A stretch of 64,000 bases of DNA from the NCBI GenBank assembly GCA_026416515.1, contig JAOAEZ010000006.1:1-64000 (forward strand), given 5' to 3'. This DNA is from Hydrogenophilus sp. Its GTDB lineage: Bacteria; Pseudomonadota; Gammaproteobacteria; Burkholderiales; Rhodocyclaceae. Numbering within the stretch: position 1 is the stretch's first letter; every line of letters starts with the position of its first letter. The notes under the pieces were generated by a model. The model did no database searches. It was not told the origin of the DNA and was given only the letters and a program-made list of their open reading frames with translations. Positions 37,998-46,889 of the stretch are shown piece by piece. Made by a program: the position numbers and the translations under genes.

Positions 37998-38038
37998 CTC
38001 TCCTCTCCGTTTGCTCTATCGATTCTTCCAACCTCTCC

Positions 38039-39343
38039 TCACTGCCGCTCCAAAATTGCCGCAAAGAAGCCGTCGGTTCCATGCACATGAGGAAAGAGCC
38101 GAAGGGCCTCTGACCGTCCGCCTACTGGAACGGGTCCGTTTACAAATGGTGCCCCGCTCTCCTCCTCGCGCCACTCCCCTGTCACCACCTCATGTGGCAC
38201 CCATCGAAAATCGCCCCGCCGTGCCAAAAAACGCGCCACCACCCCATCGTTCTCCTCTGGCAACACCGAACAAGTCACATAAACCAACCGTCCGCCCGGT
38301 CGTACCAACACGGCTGCTGCCGAGAGGATCTCCTCCTGCTCCCTCACCAATAGTGCTAAATCCTCCTCCCGCCACCGCCACTTAAAATCGGGGTTCCGTC
38401 GTAACGTCCCTGTCCCCGAGCAGGGGACATCGACCAACACACGGTCAACCTTTCCCTCCAAACGGGAAAGCACCCCCTTAGAATTCCCGACCACTACCGG
38501 CTGCACATTGCTCACCCCTGCCCGTGCCAAGCGCGGTCGCAATGCGGCCAAGCGCTTTGCCGAACGATCGGCCGCAAAGATCTGCCCGCTGTTAGCCATC
38601 GCTGCCGCCAGCAACAACGTCTTTCCTCCTGCCCCAGCACAAAAATCGACCACCCACTCTCTCCGTCGCGGTGCCACCAACAGTGCAGACAACTGGCTCC
38701 CCTCATCCTGCACCTCCACCGCTCCAGACACATAAAGCGGATGGTGAAACAACGGCATTCGCATCCCCAACCGAACGCCGACGGGCGACCAGCGGGTAGG
38801 GCGTGCCGCCATCCCCTCTGCTGTGAACCTCGCCAAAACCCCGCTCCGCTCCATCTTCAACGTATTGACTCGCAAATCGAACGGCGCCTCCCTCAACATC
38901 GCCTCGGCGATCGCCTGGGCCTCCTTCTCCCCATACGCCTCCCTCCACCTCCTCCACAACCAATCGGGAAGGCTCCACCGCTCCGCCTCACTCAACGAGC
39001 GCTTCGCTCCTGCCAGCTTTTGCGCTGCCAACCACTCCTCCTCCCCCGGGCGCAACCACCGTTCCAGGGCCCTCACCGACCCCCCCTGCATCCCCACCCA
39101 CCACGCCAGCACCAACGCTCGCGGCTCTGACGACTCGGCCCACACCGACAACCGTCGCCAATGGCGCAAAATCTGGTAGTACCCTTCCCGCACCCATCCT
39201 CGATCGCGCTGTCCCAACCGAGAAAACCCCCGCAACGTCGCTGTCAACACCCGATCGGCGGCCTCTCCCCCTCGCTGCCACTCCTGCAGCGCAGCCTCTA
39301 AAGCAGTCGCCCGCAACACCGTCGCGCCCTCGAACGCTTCCAC
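38039..39343 (-). CDS. RsmB/NOP-family rRNA cytosine methyltransferase
   Basis: A 434-residue SAM-dependent m5C RNA methyltransferase. The SAM loop is VVDFCAGAGGKTLLLAA. The two catalytic cysteines are in DVPCSGTGTLRRNPDFKW and YVTCSVLPEEN. The N-terminal helical extension replaces the NusB-like domain of true RsmB, so the exact rRNA position (m5C967-like) is not certain. A GTG start is used at 39343. Confidence 0.9.
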   Translation of the reverse strand: MEAFEGATVLRATALEAALQEWQRGGEAADRVLTATLRGFSRLGQRDRGWVREGYYQILRHWRRLSVWAESSEPRALVLAWWVGMQGGSVRALERWLRPGEEEWLAAQKLAGAKRSLSEAERWSLPDWLWRRWREAYGEKEAQAIAEAMLREAPFDLRVNTLKMERSGVLARFTAEGMAARPTRWSPVGVRLGMRMPLFHHPLYVSGAVEVQDEGSQLSALLVAPRRREWVVDFCAGAGGKTLLLAAAMANSGQIFAADRSAKRLAALRPRLARAGVSNVQPVVVGNSKGVLSRLEGKVDRVLVDVPCSGTGTLRRNPDFKWRWREEDLALLVREQEEILSAAAVLVRPGGRLVYVTCSVLPEENDGVVARFLARRGDFRWVPHEVVTGEWREEESGAPFVNGPVPVGGRSEALRLFPHVHGTDGFFAAILERQ

Positions 39344-39365
39344 TCCCGATTTCCCGATCTCTATC

Positions 39366-40106
39366 CTATCCCCTTACCTCTCTCTCCTCTGGCAACCCCC
39401 GCAACCGGTAGGTCGCTGTTCCCTCCTCTTTTGCGGTCACTGTCACCACCAATGGAATTGCCCCTGTTCCACCCACGCGCCACCCCGTCCACAGCCGCCA
39501 CTCCCCATCGGCTGTTTGTGCCTCGATACGTTCTGCCTTCACCTCTGCTCCGCTCTCCAACTGCACCGCTGTCGCCGGCAACAGCGCAAACGTCACCTCC
39601 TTGATGCCCTTAGTCCCCAGCAACGTCAGCCCCCCCCTCCTTCTGCCCAACCCTTGCTGCTCCGCCAGGCTCCACAACAAACACACAAAATCGACCGCCT
39701 CGGTCGGTGCCGGGTAGCGGTAATCTCTCCCCTTACGCGAAACCACCACCCACTCTCCCTCGCGGACCAACGTCTCTGGTGCTCGCCCGGGGCGCTCCCG
39801 CACCGACCGTTCTGTTCGCCACACCCCCCCTATTCGTCTTCCCTCGCTCCTCCGCACCTCTGAAAAATCGCTGACCCACCCCACCACCCCGCTCGTTCTC
39901 GTCTCCAACACCACTTGAAATCCTCCCTCGGATCCCACCTCCCAACGCAACACCGCCTCTGCCACCCTTACCCCTCGCTCTACTCCAAAGGCCAGGTTTC
40001 CCCGTTGGGGCGGTCGCCACTCCTCCGCTCCTCGAAATTCTCCCGCAAAGGAAGCGGTGGCGATCCCTGCGGCAACCCGCAGAAAATCTCGTCGGCTCTG
40101 CTCCAC
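39366..40106 (-). CDS. DUF3108 protein with Tat signal
   Basis: A 246-residue protein that resembles DUF3108 (predicted beta-rich periplasmic domain), with no known function. It begins with a twin-arginine motif SRRDFLRVAAG followed by a short hydrophobic stretch, so it should be exported folded. The GTG at 40106 is preferred because GGAGGA lies nine bases upstream. The GTG at 40115 overlaps the purN stop as GTGA and is the alternative. In betaproteobacteria DUF3108 genes commonly follow purN, as here. Confidence 0.72.
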   Translation of the reverse strand: MEQSRRDFLRVAAGIATASFAGEFRGAEEWRPPQRGNLAFGVERGVRVAEAVLRWEVGSEGGFQVVLETRTSGVVGWVSDFSEVRRSEGRRIGGVWRTERSVRERPGRAPETLVREGEWVVVSRKGRDYRYPAPTEAVDFVCLLWSLAEQQGLGRRRGGLTLLGTKGIKEVTFALLPATAVQLESGAEVKAERIEAQTADGEWRLWTGWRVGGTGAIPLVVTVTAKEEGTATYRLRGLPEEREVRG

Positions 40107-40111
40107 CCTCC

Positions 40112-40756
40112 TCACTCCTCCAATGCCGGCACAAACCAAACCCGATCCTCGACCCTCCCCCCGACCACCTCCACGCCTCCCCCGCCCCTCCAGCGCAATC
40201 GCCCCTCCACAAACCACCGCACCGCCTGCGGGTAAATTCGATGCTCTACCCGCAGCACTCGAGCCGCCAACGTCTCGGCTGTATCCTTTGGCAACACCGG
40301 CACCACTCCCTGGATCACGATCGGTCCGCCATCCACCTCTGGGGTCACGAAATGGACCGTTGCCCCATGCACTCGGCACCCTGCCGCCAACGCTCGGGCA
40401 TGGGTATTGAGCCCCGGGAATGCCGGCAACAACGACGGATGGATATTTAACATCCGTCCCTCATAATATCGGACAAACTCCTCTCCCAACACCCGCATAA
40501 ACCCCGCTAACACCACTAAATCGGGGTTAAATCTCTCCACCGTTGCATGGAGCGCCTCCTCAAATGCCTCTCGCGTCTCGAATGTCCGATGATCCACCAC
40601 CGCCGTCTCGATTCCCACCGAACGGGCAAATGCCAATCCCTTTGCCTCCGGGCGGTTGCTCACCACCCCTACAAACGCCGCCCCTGGGATTCTCGCCTCC
40701 ACCAACGCCTGTAAATTACTTCCTCGCCCTGAAATCAGGGTCACCACTCGTTTCAT
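40112..40756 (-). CDS. purN: Phosphoribosylglycinamide formyltransferase
   Basis: PurN adds the formyl group from N10-formyl-tetrahydrofolate in purine synthesis. The phosphate loop SGRGSNLQAL, the catalytic NIHPSLLPAFPGLNTH (Asn and His) and the Asp of VTPEVDGGPIV are intact. The ATG at 40756 was preferred over an in-frame GTG one codon earlier. The last residues overlap the possible DUF3108 start. It is transcribed away from mutL across a 73-base gap containing a TACAAT hexamer on each strand. Confidence 0.96.
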   Translation of the reverse strand: MKRVVTLISGRGSNLQALVEARIPGAAFVGVVSNRPEAKGLAFARSVGIETAVVDHRTFETREAFEEALHATVERFNPDLVVLAGFMRVLGEEFVRYYEGRMLNIHPSLLPAFPGLNTHARALAAGCRVHGATVHFVTPEVDGGPIVIQGVVPVLPKDTAETLAARVLRVEHRIYPQAVRWFVEGRLRWRGGGGVEVVGGRVEDRVWFVPALEE

Positions 40757-40829
40757 CACCTCTCTTTCCCCGTTACAATCTCATCATTGTACGACAACTG
40801 TGCTCCCTTCCCCGCGCCCCTTTGCTCCC

Positions 40830-42575
40830 ATGCCCATTCGACTCCTTCCCGACCACCTGATCAACCAAATTGCCGCCGGTGAAGTCGTCGAGCGACCTGC
40901 CTCGATCGTCAAAGAGCTCATCGACAACAGCCTAGACGCCGGGGCGCACCAGATCGTCGTTCACCTCACCGCGGGCGGGATCGAGCGAATCATCGTTCGC
41001 GACGACGGCTGTGGGATTCCCCCTGACGAACTTCCCCTCGCCGTAGCCCGGCACGCCACCAGCAAAATCGCCACCCCCGAAGACCTCACCCGCATCACCA
41101 CCCTCGGCTTTCGTGGTGAAGCCCTTGCGGCGATCGCTGCGGTCGCCCACCTTATCCTCTCCTCTCGGCTTTCCACTGCTCCGCACGGTGTTCAATTCGA
41201 CGCCGCCACTGGCCAACGGTCTCCTATCGCCATCCCCCCCGGCACCGAAATCACCGTCGAGAGCCTCTTTGCGGCCCTCCCCGCTCGGCGCAAATTCCTT
41301 CGCACCCCGGCCACCGAAGCGCAACACGCGGTAGAAACCGTCCGCCGTCTCGCCCTCGCCTACCCGGAGGTCGCCTGGCACCTCACCCACAACGGCCGCA
41401 CTCTCTGGCGTCTCCCCCCTCAAACCGCCGACGATCGCCTCTGCGCCCTCTACCCCATCGACCCCAACCGATGGCGCTCCATTGCCCACGAAACTCCCCT
41501 AGCCGCCCTCACCGGCTGGATCCTACTTCCCTCTGCCGCCACCTCCCGTCCGCTCCTTCAGCACCTCTACGTCAACCGGCGTCCCATCCGCGACCGTCTT
41601 CTCACCCAAGCCATCAAACACGCCACGGCTGACCTTCTCCCTACCGGAGCGCAACCCGCCTACTGTCTCTTTCTCACCATCGACCCAACGCATGTTGACG
41701 TCAATGTCCACCCCAGCAAAAGCGAAGTTCGTTTCCGCGAACCCGACGCCATCTTTCACCTTGTCAAAACAGCCCTTACCCGCGCCCTTGCCCCTACTCT
41801 TCCCTCCCCTGCCCCCCTTAGCGGCCGATCGATCGCCGAATCCCCCTCCCCCTATACCCTCTCTGCCCCCCCCCTCTCTGCACCCCTCCCCTCCTCGTCC
41901 CCCGGTCCCTCCCTTCATCCTCTCGCCCCTTCTTCCCCTTCACCCTCTTCTACGGGCGTCCCCCCCTCTTTTACCTCTCTTCTCTCTGACCCTCCCTCCC
42001 TCGGCACCCCTATCGCCGAGCTCGACGGCATCTACTGCATCGCCCGCAACGCCGACGGCCTAGTCATCGTCGACATCCACGCCGCCCATGAACGCATCCT
42101 CTACGAACGTCTCAAAAAAGCGTGGGACGGTCTCTCCCTTCCTCGGCAACCTCTTCTCCAACCCCTCACCCTTACCCTCTCGGCCGAGCAAATGGCCACC
42201 TTTCACCAACACCAACAAACCCTCGCCGCCCTCGGTCTCGAAACCACTCCCCTTGGCCCGCACACCATCGCCCTCCGCACCCATCCCCCCTTCGTCGCGG
42301 TCGCTCACCTCGCCGACCTCCTCGCCGCCCTTCTCGACGAACTCGCCCACGCCCCGGCCGCCCATGCCATTCAAGCATACCGGGACGCCCTTCTTGCTCG
42401 TCTCGCCTGCCACGCGGCGGTGCGCGCAGGCCACCCGCTCACTCTCCCCGAAATGGCGCAGCTCCTCCGTGACCTCGAAGCCACCGAACGCGGCGGTCAA
42501 TGCAACCACGGCCGTCCCACCTATCTCCAAATCCCCCGCCGCGACCTCGACCGCCACTTCCGCCGCGGCCGTTAA
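40830..42575 (+). CDS. mutL: DNA mismatch repair protein MutL
   Basis: A 581-residue GHKL ATPase. N-terminal motifs are AAGEVVERPASIVKELIDNSLDAGA (residues 10-35), RDDGCGI, ATSKI and TLGFRGEALAAIA. A long Pro/Ser-rich linker (41800-42010) leads to the dimerisation domain. That domain keeps the endonuclease-type motif D-x-H-A-x2-E-x4-E (DIHAAHERILYE, with Ile for the usual Gln) and CNHGRPT near the end. MutL with these motifs nicks DNA itself, as in bacteria without MutH. The ATG at 40830 gives the family N-terminus. Confidence 0.97.
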   Translation: MPIRLLPDHLINQIAAGEVVERPASIVKELIDNSLDAGAHQIVVHLTAGGIERIIVRDDGCGIPPDELPLAVARHATSKIATPEDLTRITTLGFRGEALAAIAAVAHLILSSRLSTAPHGVQFDAATGQRSPIAIPPGTEITVESLFAALPARRKFLRTPATEAQHAVETVRRLALAYPEVAWHLTHNGRTLWRLPPQTADDRLCALYPIDPNRWRSIAHETPLAALTGWILLPSAATSRPLLQHLYVNRRPIRDRLLTQAIKHATADLLPTGAQPAYCLFLTIDPTHVDVNVHPSKSEVRFREPDAIFHLVKTALTRALAPTLPSPAPLSGRSIAESPSPYTLSAPPLSAPLPSSSPGPSLHPLAPSSPSPSSTGVPPSFTSLLSDPPSLGTPIAELDGIYCIARNADGLVIVDIHAAHERILYERLKKAWDGLSLPRQPLLQPLTLTLSAEQMATFHQHQQTLAALGLETTPLGPHTIALRTHPPFVAVAHLADLLAALLDELAHAPAAHAIQAYRDALLARLACHAAVRAGHPLTLPEMAQLLRDLEATERGGQCNHGRPTYLQIPRRDLDRHFRRGR

Positions 42576-42621
42576 GTCGCACGGCTTCCCCCTCTCCCGG
42601 CCTTAAAACCATTATTTACGG

Positions 42622-42627
42622 TACAAT
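42622..42627 (+). promoter_or_regulatory. -10 box of the PhnD-like/GGDEF gene
   Basis: TACAAT lies only eight bases before the ATG at 42636, so transcription would begin at or within two bases of the start codon. No ribosome-binding site precedes the ATG. A leaderless transcript is likely if this -10 box is used. Confidence 0.45.
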
Positions 42628-42635
42628 TACAAATT

Positions 42636-44630
42636 ATGCCAGTGCTCCTTTTTATCCTGGGTCTCCTCTCTCTATTCCCTATCGCCAAGGCAAGCGAGGA
42701 TCCGTTTCGTTTTGTAGTCTTCGCCTACGACGCCCCCGAACGGGTCGAGCGTGAATTTCGCCCCATCCTCCAGGAGCTCTCTCTCGCCCTCAGCGCCCCC
42801 GTCGAACTCGCCATCCTCTCCATGGACGAAATCGAAGCCGCGCTCGCCGCCCGCCGCGTAGACCTCCTCCTCACCAACCCTACCCACTTCTTCACCCTGA
42901 GAGCCACCTACGCGCTCCCATCGCCCCACGCCACCCTCGTTCGCATCGACAACGGTCGCCTCGTCGACCAGCTCGCCGGCGTCATCCTCGCCCGCCGCGG
43001 TCAAGCCCCGCAACACCTCACCGACCTCGAAGGCAAGACCATCCTCATCCCCGAAAAGCGTTTTCTCGGCGGCTACCAAGCGCAAGCCTACGAACTTTAC
43101 CAAGCCGGCGTCGACATCAACGCGATCACCTGGCGCGAAGTCGGCTCGCACCTCGAAGTCTTTCGCCGTCTCGCCGCTGGCGAAGGCGACTACGGCTTTA
43201 TCCGCTCCGGTCTCTGGGAGCGCTACCAACAACTCTACCCGGAGCTCGCCGAACGCCTCGAAATCATCTTCGAAAAGAAGCACCCGGACTTCCCCTTTCG
43301 CGCCAGCACCCGTCTCTACCCCGAATGGCCCCTCGTGATCCTCCCTCATGTCTCGGACGACGACGCCTATCGCATCCTCACCCACCTTCTCGCCCTCCAC
43401 CTCCGCGTCAAAGCCTATCGCCCTGAGGATTTTCTCCGCGCTGGAATCGCCGGCTTCGTCCGCGCCCGCGACTACGAGCCCGTCCGCCTTATCGCCCGCG
43501 CGATGCGCGAACCCCCCTTTGTCGTCGCCGAGTTTGACTGGCTCGACATCTGGCACAAACACCATGAGTGGATCATCGCCACCCTTCTCCTTGCCCTTCT
43601 CCTTGCGGCCGCCCTTCTGGTTCTCCTCTATCTCCACTTCCGCCTCCGCAATGCCCACCGCTACATCGCCCGGCAAGCCGCCGAGACCAAAACCCTCCTC
43701 GACACTCTAGCCGACGGTATCCTCGTCCAGCGCTGCCGCGACGATGTCATCGAATACGCCAACCCCGCTGCCCTCTCGCTCCTCGGCTACACCCTCTCCG
43801 AACTTCGAAGCCTCACTGCGCAGATGGGTACCCACAACCTCCTTCACCCCACCTACCCAGACGGTACCCCTTACCCTCCATCTGCCTGTCCCATCCACCA
43901 AAGCTGTCACGACCTCCAGATCCGCCACACCGAATCGTGGTTCTACACCAAAAAAGGCACCCTCGTTCCCATCTTCCTCGGCGTCGCTCCCGTCACCCTC
44001 GCCTCCGGCGAAGCGGGCGTCGTCAGCGTCATCACCGACCTTCGCGAACGCAAACGCCTTGAAGCCGAACTCCACTTTGCCGCCACCCACGACCCCCTCA
44101 CTAAACTCCTCAATCGGCGCGGCTTCGAAATCATCTGCGCTCAAGAAGCGGCCCGTCTTCACCGCAGCGGCAAAGCCGCCGCCCTTGCTCTTCTCGACCT
44201 TGATCGCTTCAAACGCCTCAACGACACCTACGGCCACGCTGCCGGCGACGCTGTCCTCGAACGGTTCGCTGAAATTCTCCGTCAATCTCTTCGCACCACC
44301 GACTTCATCGTCCGCTGGGGAGGGGAAGAGATCCTCGTCCTCATGCCGGAAACGCCCCTCGACGCCGCTGTTCAAGCCATCGCCCGTTGTCTCGACTCCT
44401 GGTCCAAAGAGAGCTGGTCCTTCCCCCCCCCGCCGCTCACCGGTTTTACCTTCTCGGCCGGGATTGCCCTCTGGGAAGTGGGAAACTCCTTTGACGTTGT
44501 CCTCAGGGCGGCCGACGACGCTCTCTACCGAGCCAAAGCCGCCGGTCGCAACCGCATCGAAACGGCGTCCTCTGGAACTCCTCTCCCCTCTTCCCCCTCC
44601 AATTTTTCATTACAACCTCTATCACCTTAA
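42636..44630 (+). CDS. PhnD-like sensor, PAS and diguanylate cyclase protein
   Basis: A 664-residue membrane sensor. After a signal sequence comes a periplasmic PhnD/NMT1-like binding domain (about residues 22-275; LLLTNPTHFF, TILIPEKRFLGGYQAQAYELYQAG). A transmembrane helix follows near 310-335, then a PAS domain (345-470) and a GGDEF domain (485-650). The cyclase motif is GGEEI with an RTTD inhibitory site five residues upstream, and the signature THDPLTKLLNRRGFE is normal. It should bind an anionic solute outside the membrane and make c-di-GMP inside. The next gene follows 14 bases later. Confidence 0.9.
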   Translation: MPVLLFILGLLSLFPIAKASEDPFRFVVFAYDAPERVEREFRPILQELSLALSAPVELAILSMDEIEAALAARRVDLLLTNPTHFFTLRATYALPSPHATLVRIDNGRLVDQLAGVILARRGQAPQHLTDLEGKTILIPEKRFLGGYQAQAYELYQAGVDINAITWREVGSHLEVFRRLAAGEGDYGFIRSGLWERYQQLYPELAERLEIIFEKKHPDFPFRASTRLYPEWPLVILPHVSDDDAYRILTHLLALHLRVKAYRPEDFLRAGIAGFVRARDYEPVRLIARAMREPPFVVAEFDWLDIWHKHHEWIIATLLLALLLAAALLVLLYLHFRLRNAHRYIARQAAETKTLLDTLADGILVQRCRDDVIEYANPAALSLLGYTLSELRSLTAQMGTHNLLHPTYPDGTPYPPSACPIHQSCHDLQIRHTESWFYTKKGTLVPIFLGVAPVTLASGEAGVVSVITDLRERKRLEAELHFAATHDPLTKLLNRRGFEIICAQEAARLHRSGKAAALALLDLDRFKRLNDTYGHAAGDAVLERFAEILRQSLRTTDFIVRWGGEEILVLMPETPLDAAVQAIARCLDSWSKESWSFPPPPLTGFTFSAGIALWEVGNSFDVVLRAADDALYRAKAAGRNRIETASSGTPLPSSPSNFSLQPLSP

Positions 44631-44644
44631 CCTCTCCCCCAACG

Positions 44645-46699
44645 ATGACCGCTGCTGCCCAATCGACCTCTACTACCGTTCCCTGGCTCCCCCCTCTCAC
44701 CCTCACTATCGACCTCACCACCGCCCAAACCACCCTCACTGCCCATCCCCCTGGCACCATCACTGGCCCCATCGAACACGGCTGGCGTACCTATCAACAA
44801 CACGGTCCCGCCGCCTTCACCCTGGGGGTAGGCCGCCTTGCCGACTCCCCCCTCGCCGGCACCCGCCGTCTCTTCGTCTGTGGCTACAGCCACGCCTGGG
44901 AAAGCTTCTACATCTCCTCCCTTGGGGGGGCGGGGTACATCTTCAAGCACCTCGGCATTCCCTGGGTCACTCTCCTCGGGCGCGCTCCCCAACCCGCTCT
45001 GCTCCTCCTCCTCCACAACGGAACCCAACCCACCGCCCATCTTCACCCCTTCCCCGACCACCTCGACCTCTGGCGTCGCGGCTACCCCCACCCCTCCACT
45101 GGCGAACCCCTCGCCGGTGCCTTCGCCATTCAACAAGCCCTCCTCGACCGTTACGGCAACCTCTACCCCGAAAAGCACATCCGCATTCTCGCCGTCGGTC
45201 CGGCGGCCGCCTACACCTGGGAAGGAGCCATCCTCTCCAACCCTGTCGAAAAGCGCGCCATCACCCCCGTCACCGACCTCTGCGGTCGGGGCGGGATGGG
45301 CTCCACCCTCTACCGCGACTTCAACATCGTCGCGATCCTCTTCGGCGGCCACTGGCAACCCGCTCTTAAAGAGACCACCAAAACGTACGACCCCGACTTT
45401 CAAGAGCGTTTCGGCGACCGTTTCGTCAAAGTCGAACAGCGCGCCACCCTCAAATACTCCCTTGACCCCAAAACCGGAACGGGCGGTACCTTTGGCTCTA
45501 ACTACGCCGCGATGGGCGACAAGCTCCTCTCCTTCAACTATCAAAGCGTCTTTGCCCCCAAAGCCCAACGTCTCCAACAACAGCACTCCTTCATTCTCGG
45601 TCACTTCTGGAAACAATTTCAAGAAGAGACGATCCTCCCCAAAAACTTCGAACACTGCGGTGAGCCCTGCTCCGTCGCCTGCAAAAAGATGCGTGGCCCC
45701 TACAAAAAGGACTACGAACCCTACCACACCCTCGGCCCGCAAATTGGCATCTTCGACCAACGCGCGGCGGAGCGTCTTAACGCTCACGCTGACGCGATGG
45801 GCTTTGACGCCATTCAACTCGGGGGGCTTCTCGCCTGGCTCTTCGAAGCGATCGCGGTGGGCGACCTTGACCCCCAAGAACTCGGTCTCCCTCCCCGCAC
45901 CCACCTCCGTTTTCCCGGTTTCACTGCTGACCCCACGTGCTTTGATCTCACCCTTGACAGCGCCGCCAATGCCGACTACGCGATCGCTGCGATCGACGCC
46001 ATCCTCTGGGATCAACGAGCAGCCCCTCTTCGCGACGGCATTCGGGTAGCCGCGCACACCCTCAACCAACGCCACCCCACCACTCGCCCCGGCGACCGTG
46101 CGGTCTATCTCGCCCATGGTGAGCGCGGCTCGATGGTTCCCAACCAATACTTCGTAATGGGCATGTTCAGCCCCATGCCGATCATGGGCAAATACTACGT
46201 TTTCTACGGCCCCGACCTTCTCTCTCCTGAAGAGCTCGGTCGCTGGAACGTCGCCCGCATGATCGGCGAACTCCTCTCCGACAACGCGGGGATGTGTCGT
46301 TTTCACCGTCAGTGGGGCGAAGCGATCATCGGCGAGCTTCTCGCTCGCCATCGGGAACTTCCCCCGAACTACCGCGCCCGGGTCACCCGTCTTGCTGCCG
46401 AAATCTTTGCCGCCGAAGAAGCCGCCAGTCGTTTCTGGGAAACTCCGCGGATGATCGAACTCTTTGCCCACTACTGGCGCTGGCAACGAGAAAATGGTGT
46501 CGACCTCACCCCAGTTGCCGCCTTTTTTGCTCCTGAAGCCCAACCGGGTGAAACCACCGCGGCCACCATCGACCGTCTTCTTGCAGCCAATGACTTCGAC
46601 CGCTGGCGGCAGATCGCTGAGCGCTACTGGAACATCGTCCGCGAAGCGCAAAAAGCAGCCATCGCCGAAGCCCTTGCTCAATGCTCTTCCTCCTCTTAG
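44645..46699 (+). CDS. Aldehyde:ferredoxin oxidoreductase family protein (tungsten-type)
   Basis: A 684-residue protein matching the AOR family: GRGGMGS of the first pterin-binding domain near residue 215, the YEPYHTLGPQIGIFD...LGFD-type helix pattern, and D-N-x-G-M-C near residue 550. The 4Fe-4S ligands appear as C-x3-C-x3-C (about residues 338, 342, 346) plus the Cys near 550, whereas classical AOR has C-x2-C-x3-C. It has no adjacent partner subunits (AorA/AorC type) and no signal peptide. The metal and substrate are unknown; tungsten or molybdenum-bispterin is inferred from the family. Confidence 0.82.
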   Translation: MTAAAQSTSTTVPWLPPLTLTIDLTTAQTTLTAHPPGTITGPIEHGWRTYQQHGPAAFTLGVGRLADSPLAGTRRLFVCGYSHAWESFYISSLGGAGYIFKHLGIPWVTLLGRAPQPALLLLLHNGTQPTAHLHPFPDHLDLWRRGYPHPSTGEPLAGAFAIQQALLDRYGNLYPEKHIRILAVGPAAAYTWEGAILSNPVEKRAITPVTDLCGRGGMGSTLYRDFNIVAILFGGHWQPALKETTKTYDPDFQERFGDRFVKVEQRATLKYSLDPKTGTGGTFGSNYAAMGDKLLSFNYQSVFAPKAQRLQQQHSFILGHFWKQFQEETILPKNFEHCGEPCSVACKKMRGPYKKDYEPYHTLGPQIGIFDQRAAERLNAHADAMGFDAIQLGGLLAWLFEAIAVGDLDPQELGLPPRTHLRFPGFTADPTCFDLTLDSAANADYAIAAIDAILWDQRAAPLRDGIRVAAHTLNQRHPTTRPGDRAVYLAHGERGSMVPNQYFVMGMFSPMPIMGKYYVFYGPDLLSPEELGRWNVARMIGELLSDNAGMCRFHRQWGEAIIGELLARHRELPPNYRARVTRLAAEIFAAEEAASRFWETPRMIELFAHYWRWQRENGVDLTPVAAFFAPEAQPGETTAATIDRLLAANDFDRWRQIAERYWNIVREAQKAAIAEALAQCSSSS

Positions 46700-46889
46700 C
46701 CCATTGAAGCAATCCCTCCCACCGGCGCGAACTCCTCGGTGCTCGGTTTGCGTCCGCAGCGCTTCTCGCCCACACCTAAAGAACCCCCTCTATCGTGCGC
46801 TTGCTGCGCTCTCACCTTTGTGCCATCAAACCGTCACAAAATTTAACTAAGCTATCACCTATCAAACCCTTCCCGTTGGAGAAATCCCG
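46700..46889. other. Intergenic region between AOR and phoX
   Basis: A 190-base gap without a gene. Its first 100 bases show no recognisable element. The second half holds the PhoB box at 46820-46837, an AT-rich -10 region (around 46844-46853) and the phoX ribosome-binding site (GGAGAAA). Confidence 0.5.
46820..46837 (+). promoter_or_regulatory. PhoB box upstream of phoX
   Basis: GTGCCAT-CAAA-CCGTCAC reproduces the Pho box layout of two 7-base CTGTCAT-like repeats separated by four A-rich bases; each half matches the consensus at about five of seven positions. It sits about ten bases before an AT-rich -10 region (TAACTA/TAAGCT), the normal place where PhoB replaces the -35 contact, and 52 bases before phoX. 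Confidence 0.6.

Noticed and set aside
42672..43676. 334-codon minus-strand frame opposite the PhnD-like/GGDEF gene
   Set aside because: Repetitive acidic/Gly composition typical of a shadow frame; the plus-strand protein has clear domains throughout.
44627..46681. 684-codon reading frame antisense to the AOR gene
   Set aside because: It mirrors the AOR frame with almost identical limits and has no recognisable domain; its length is a by-product of the C-ending codons on the plus strand.
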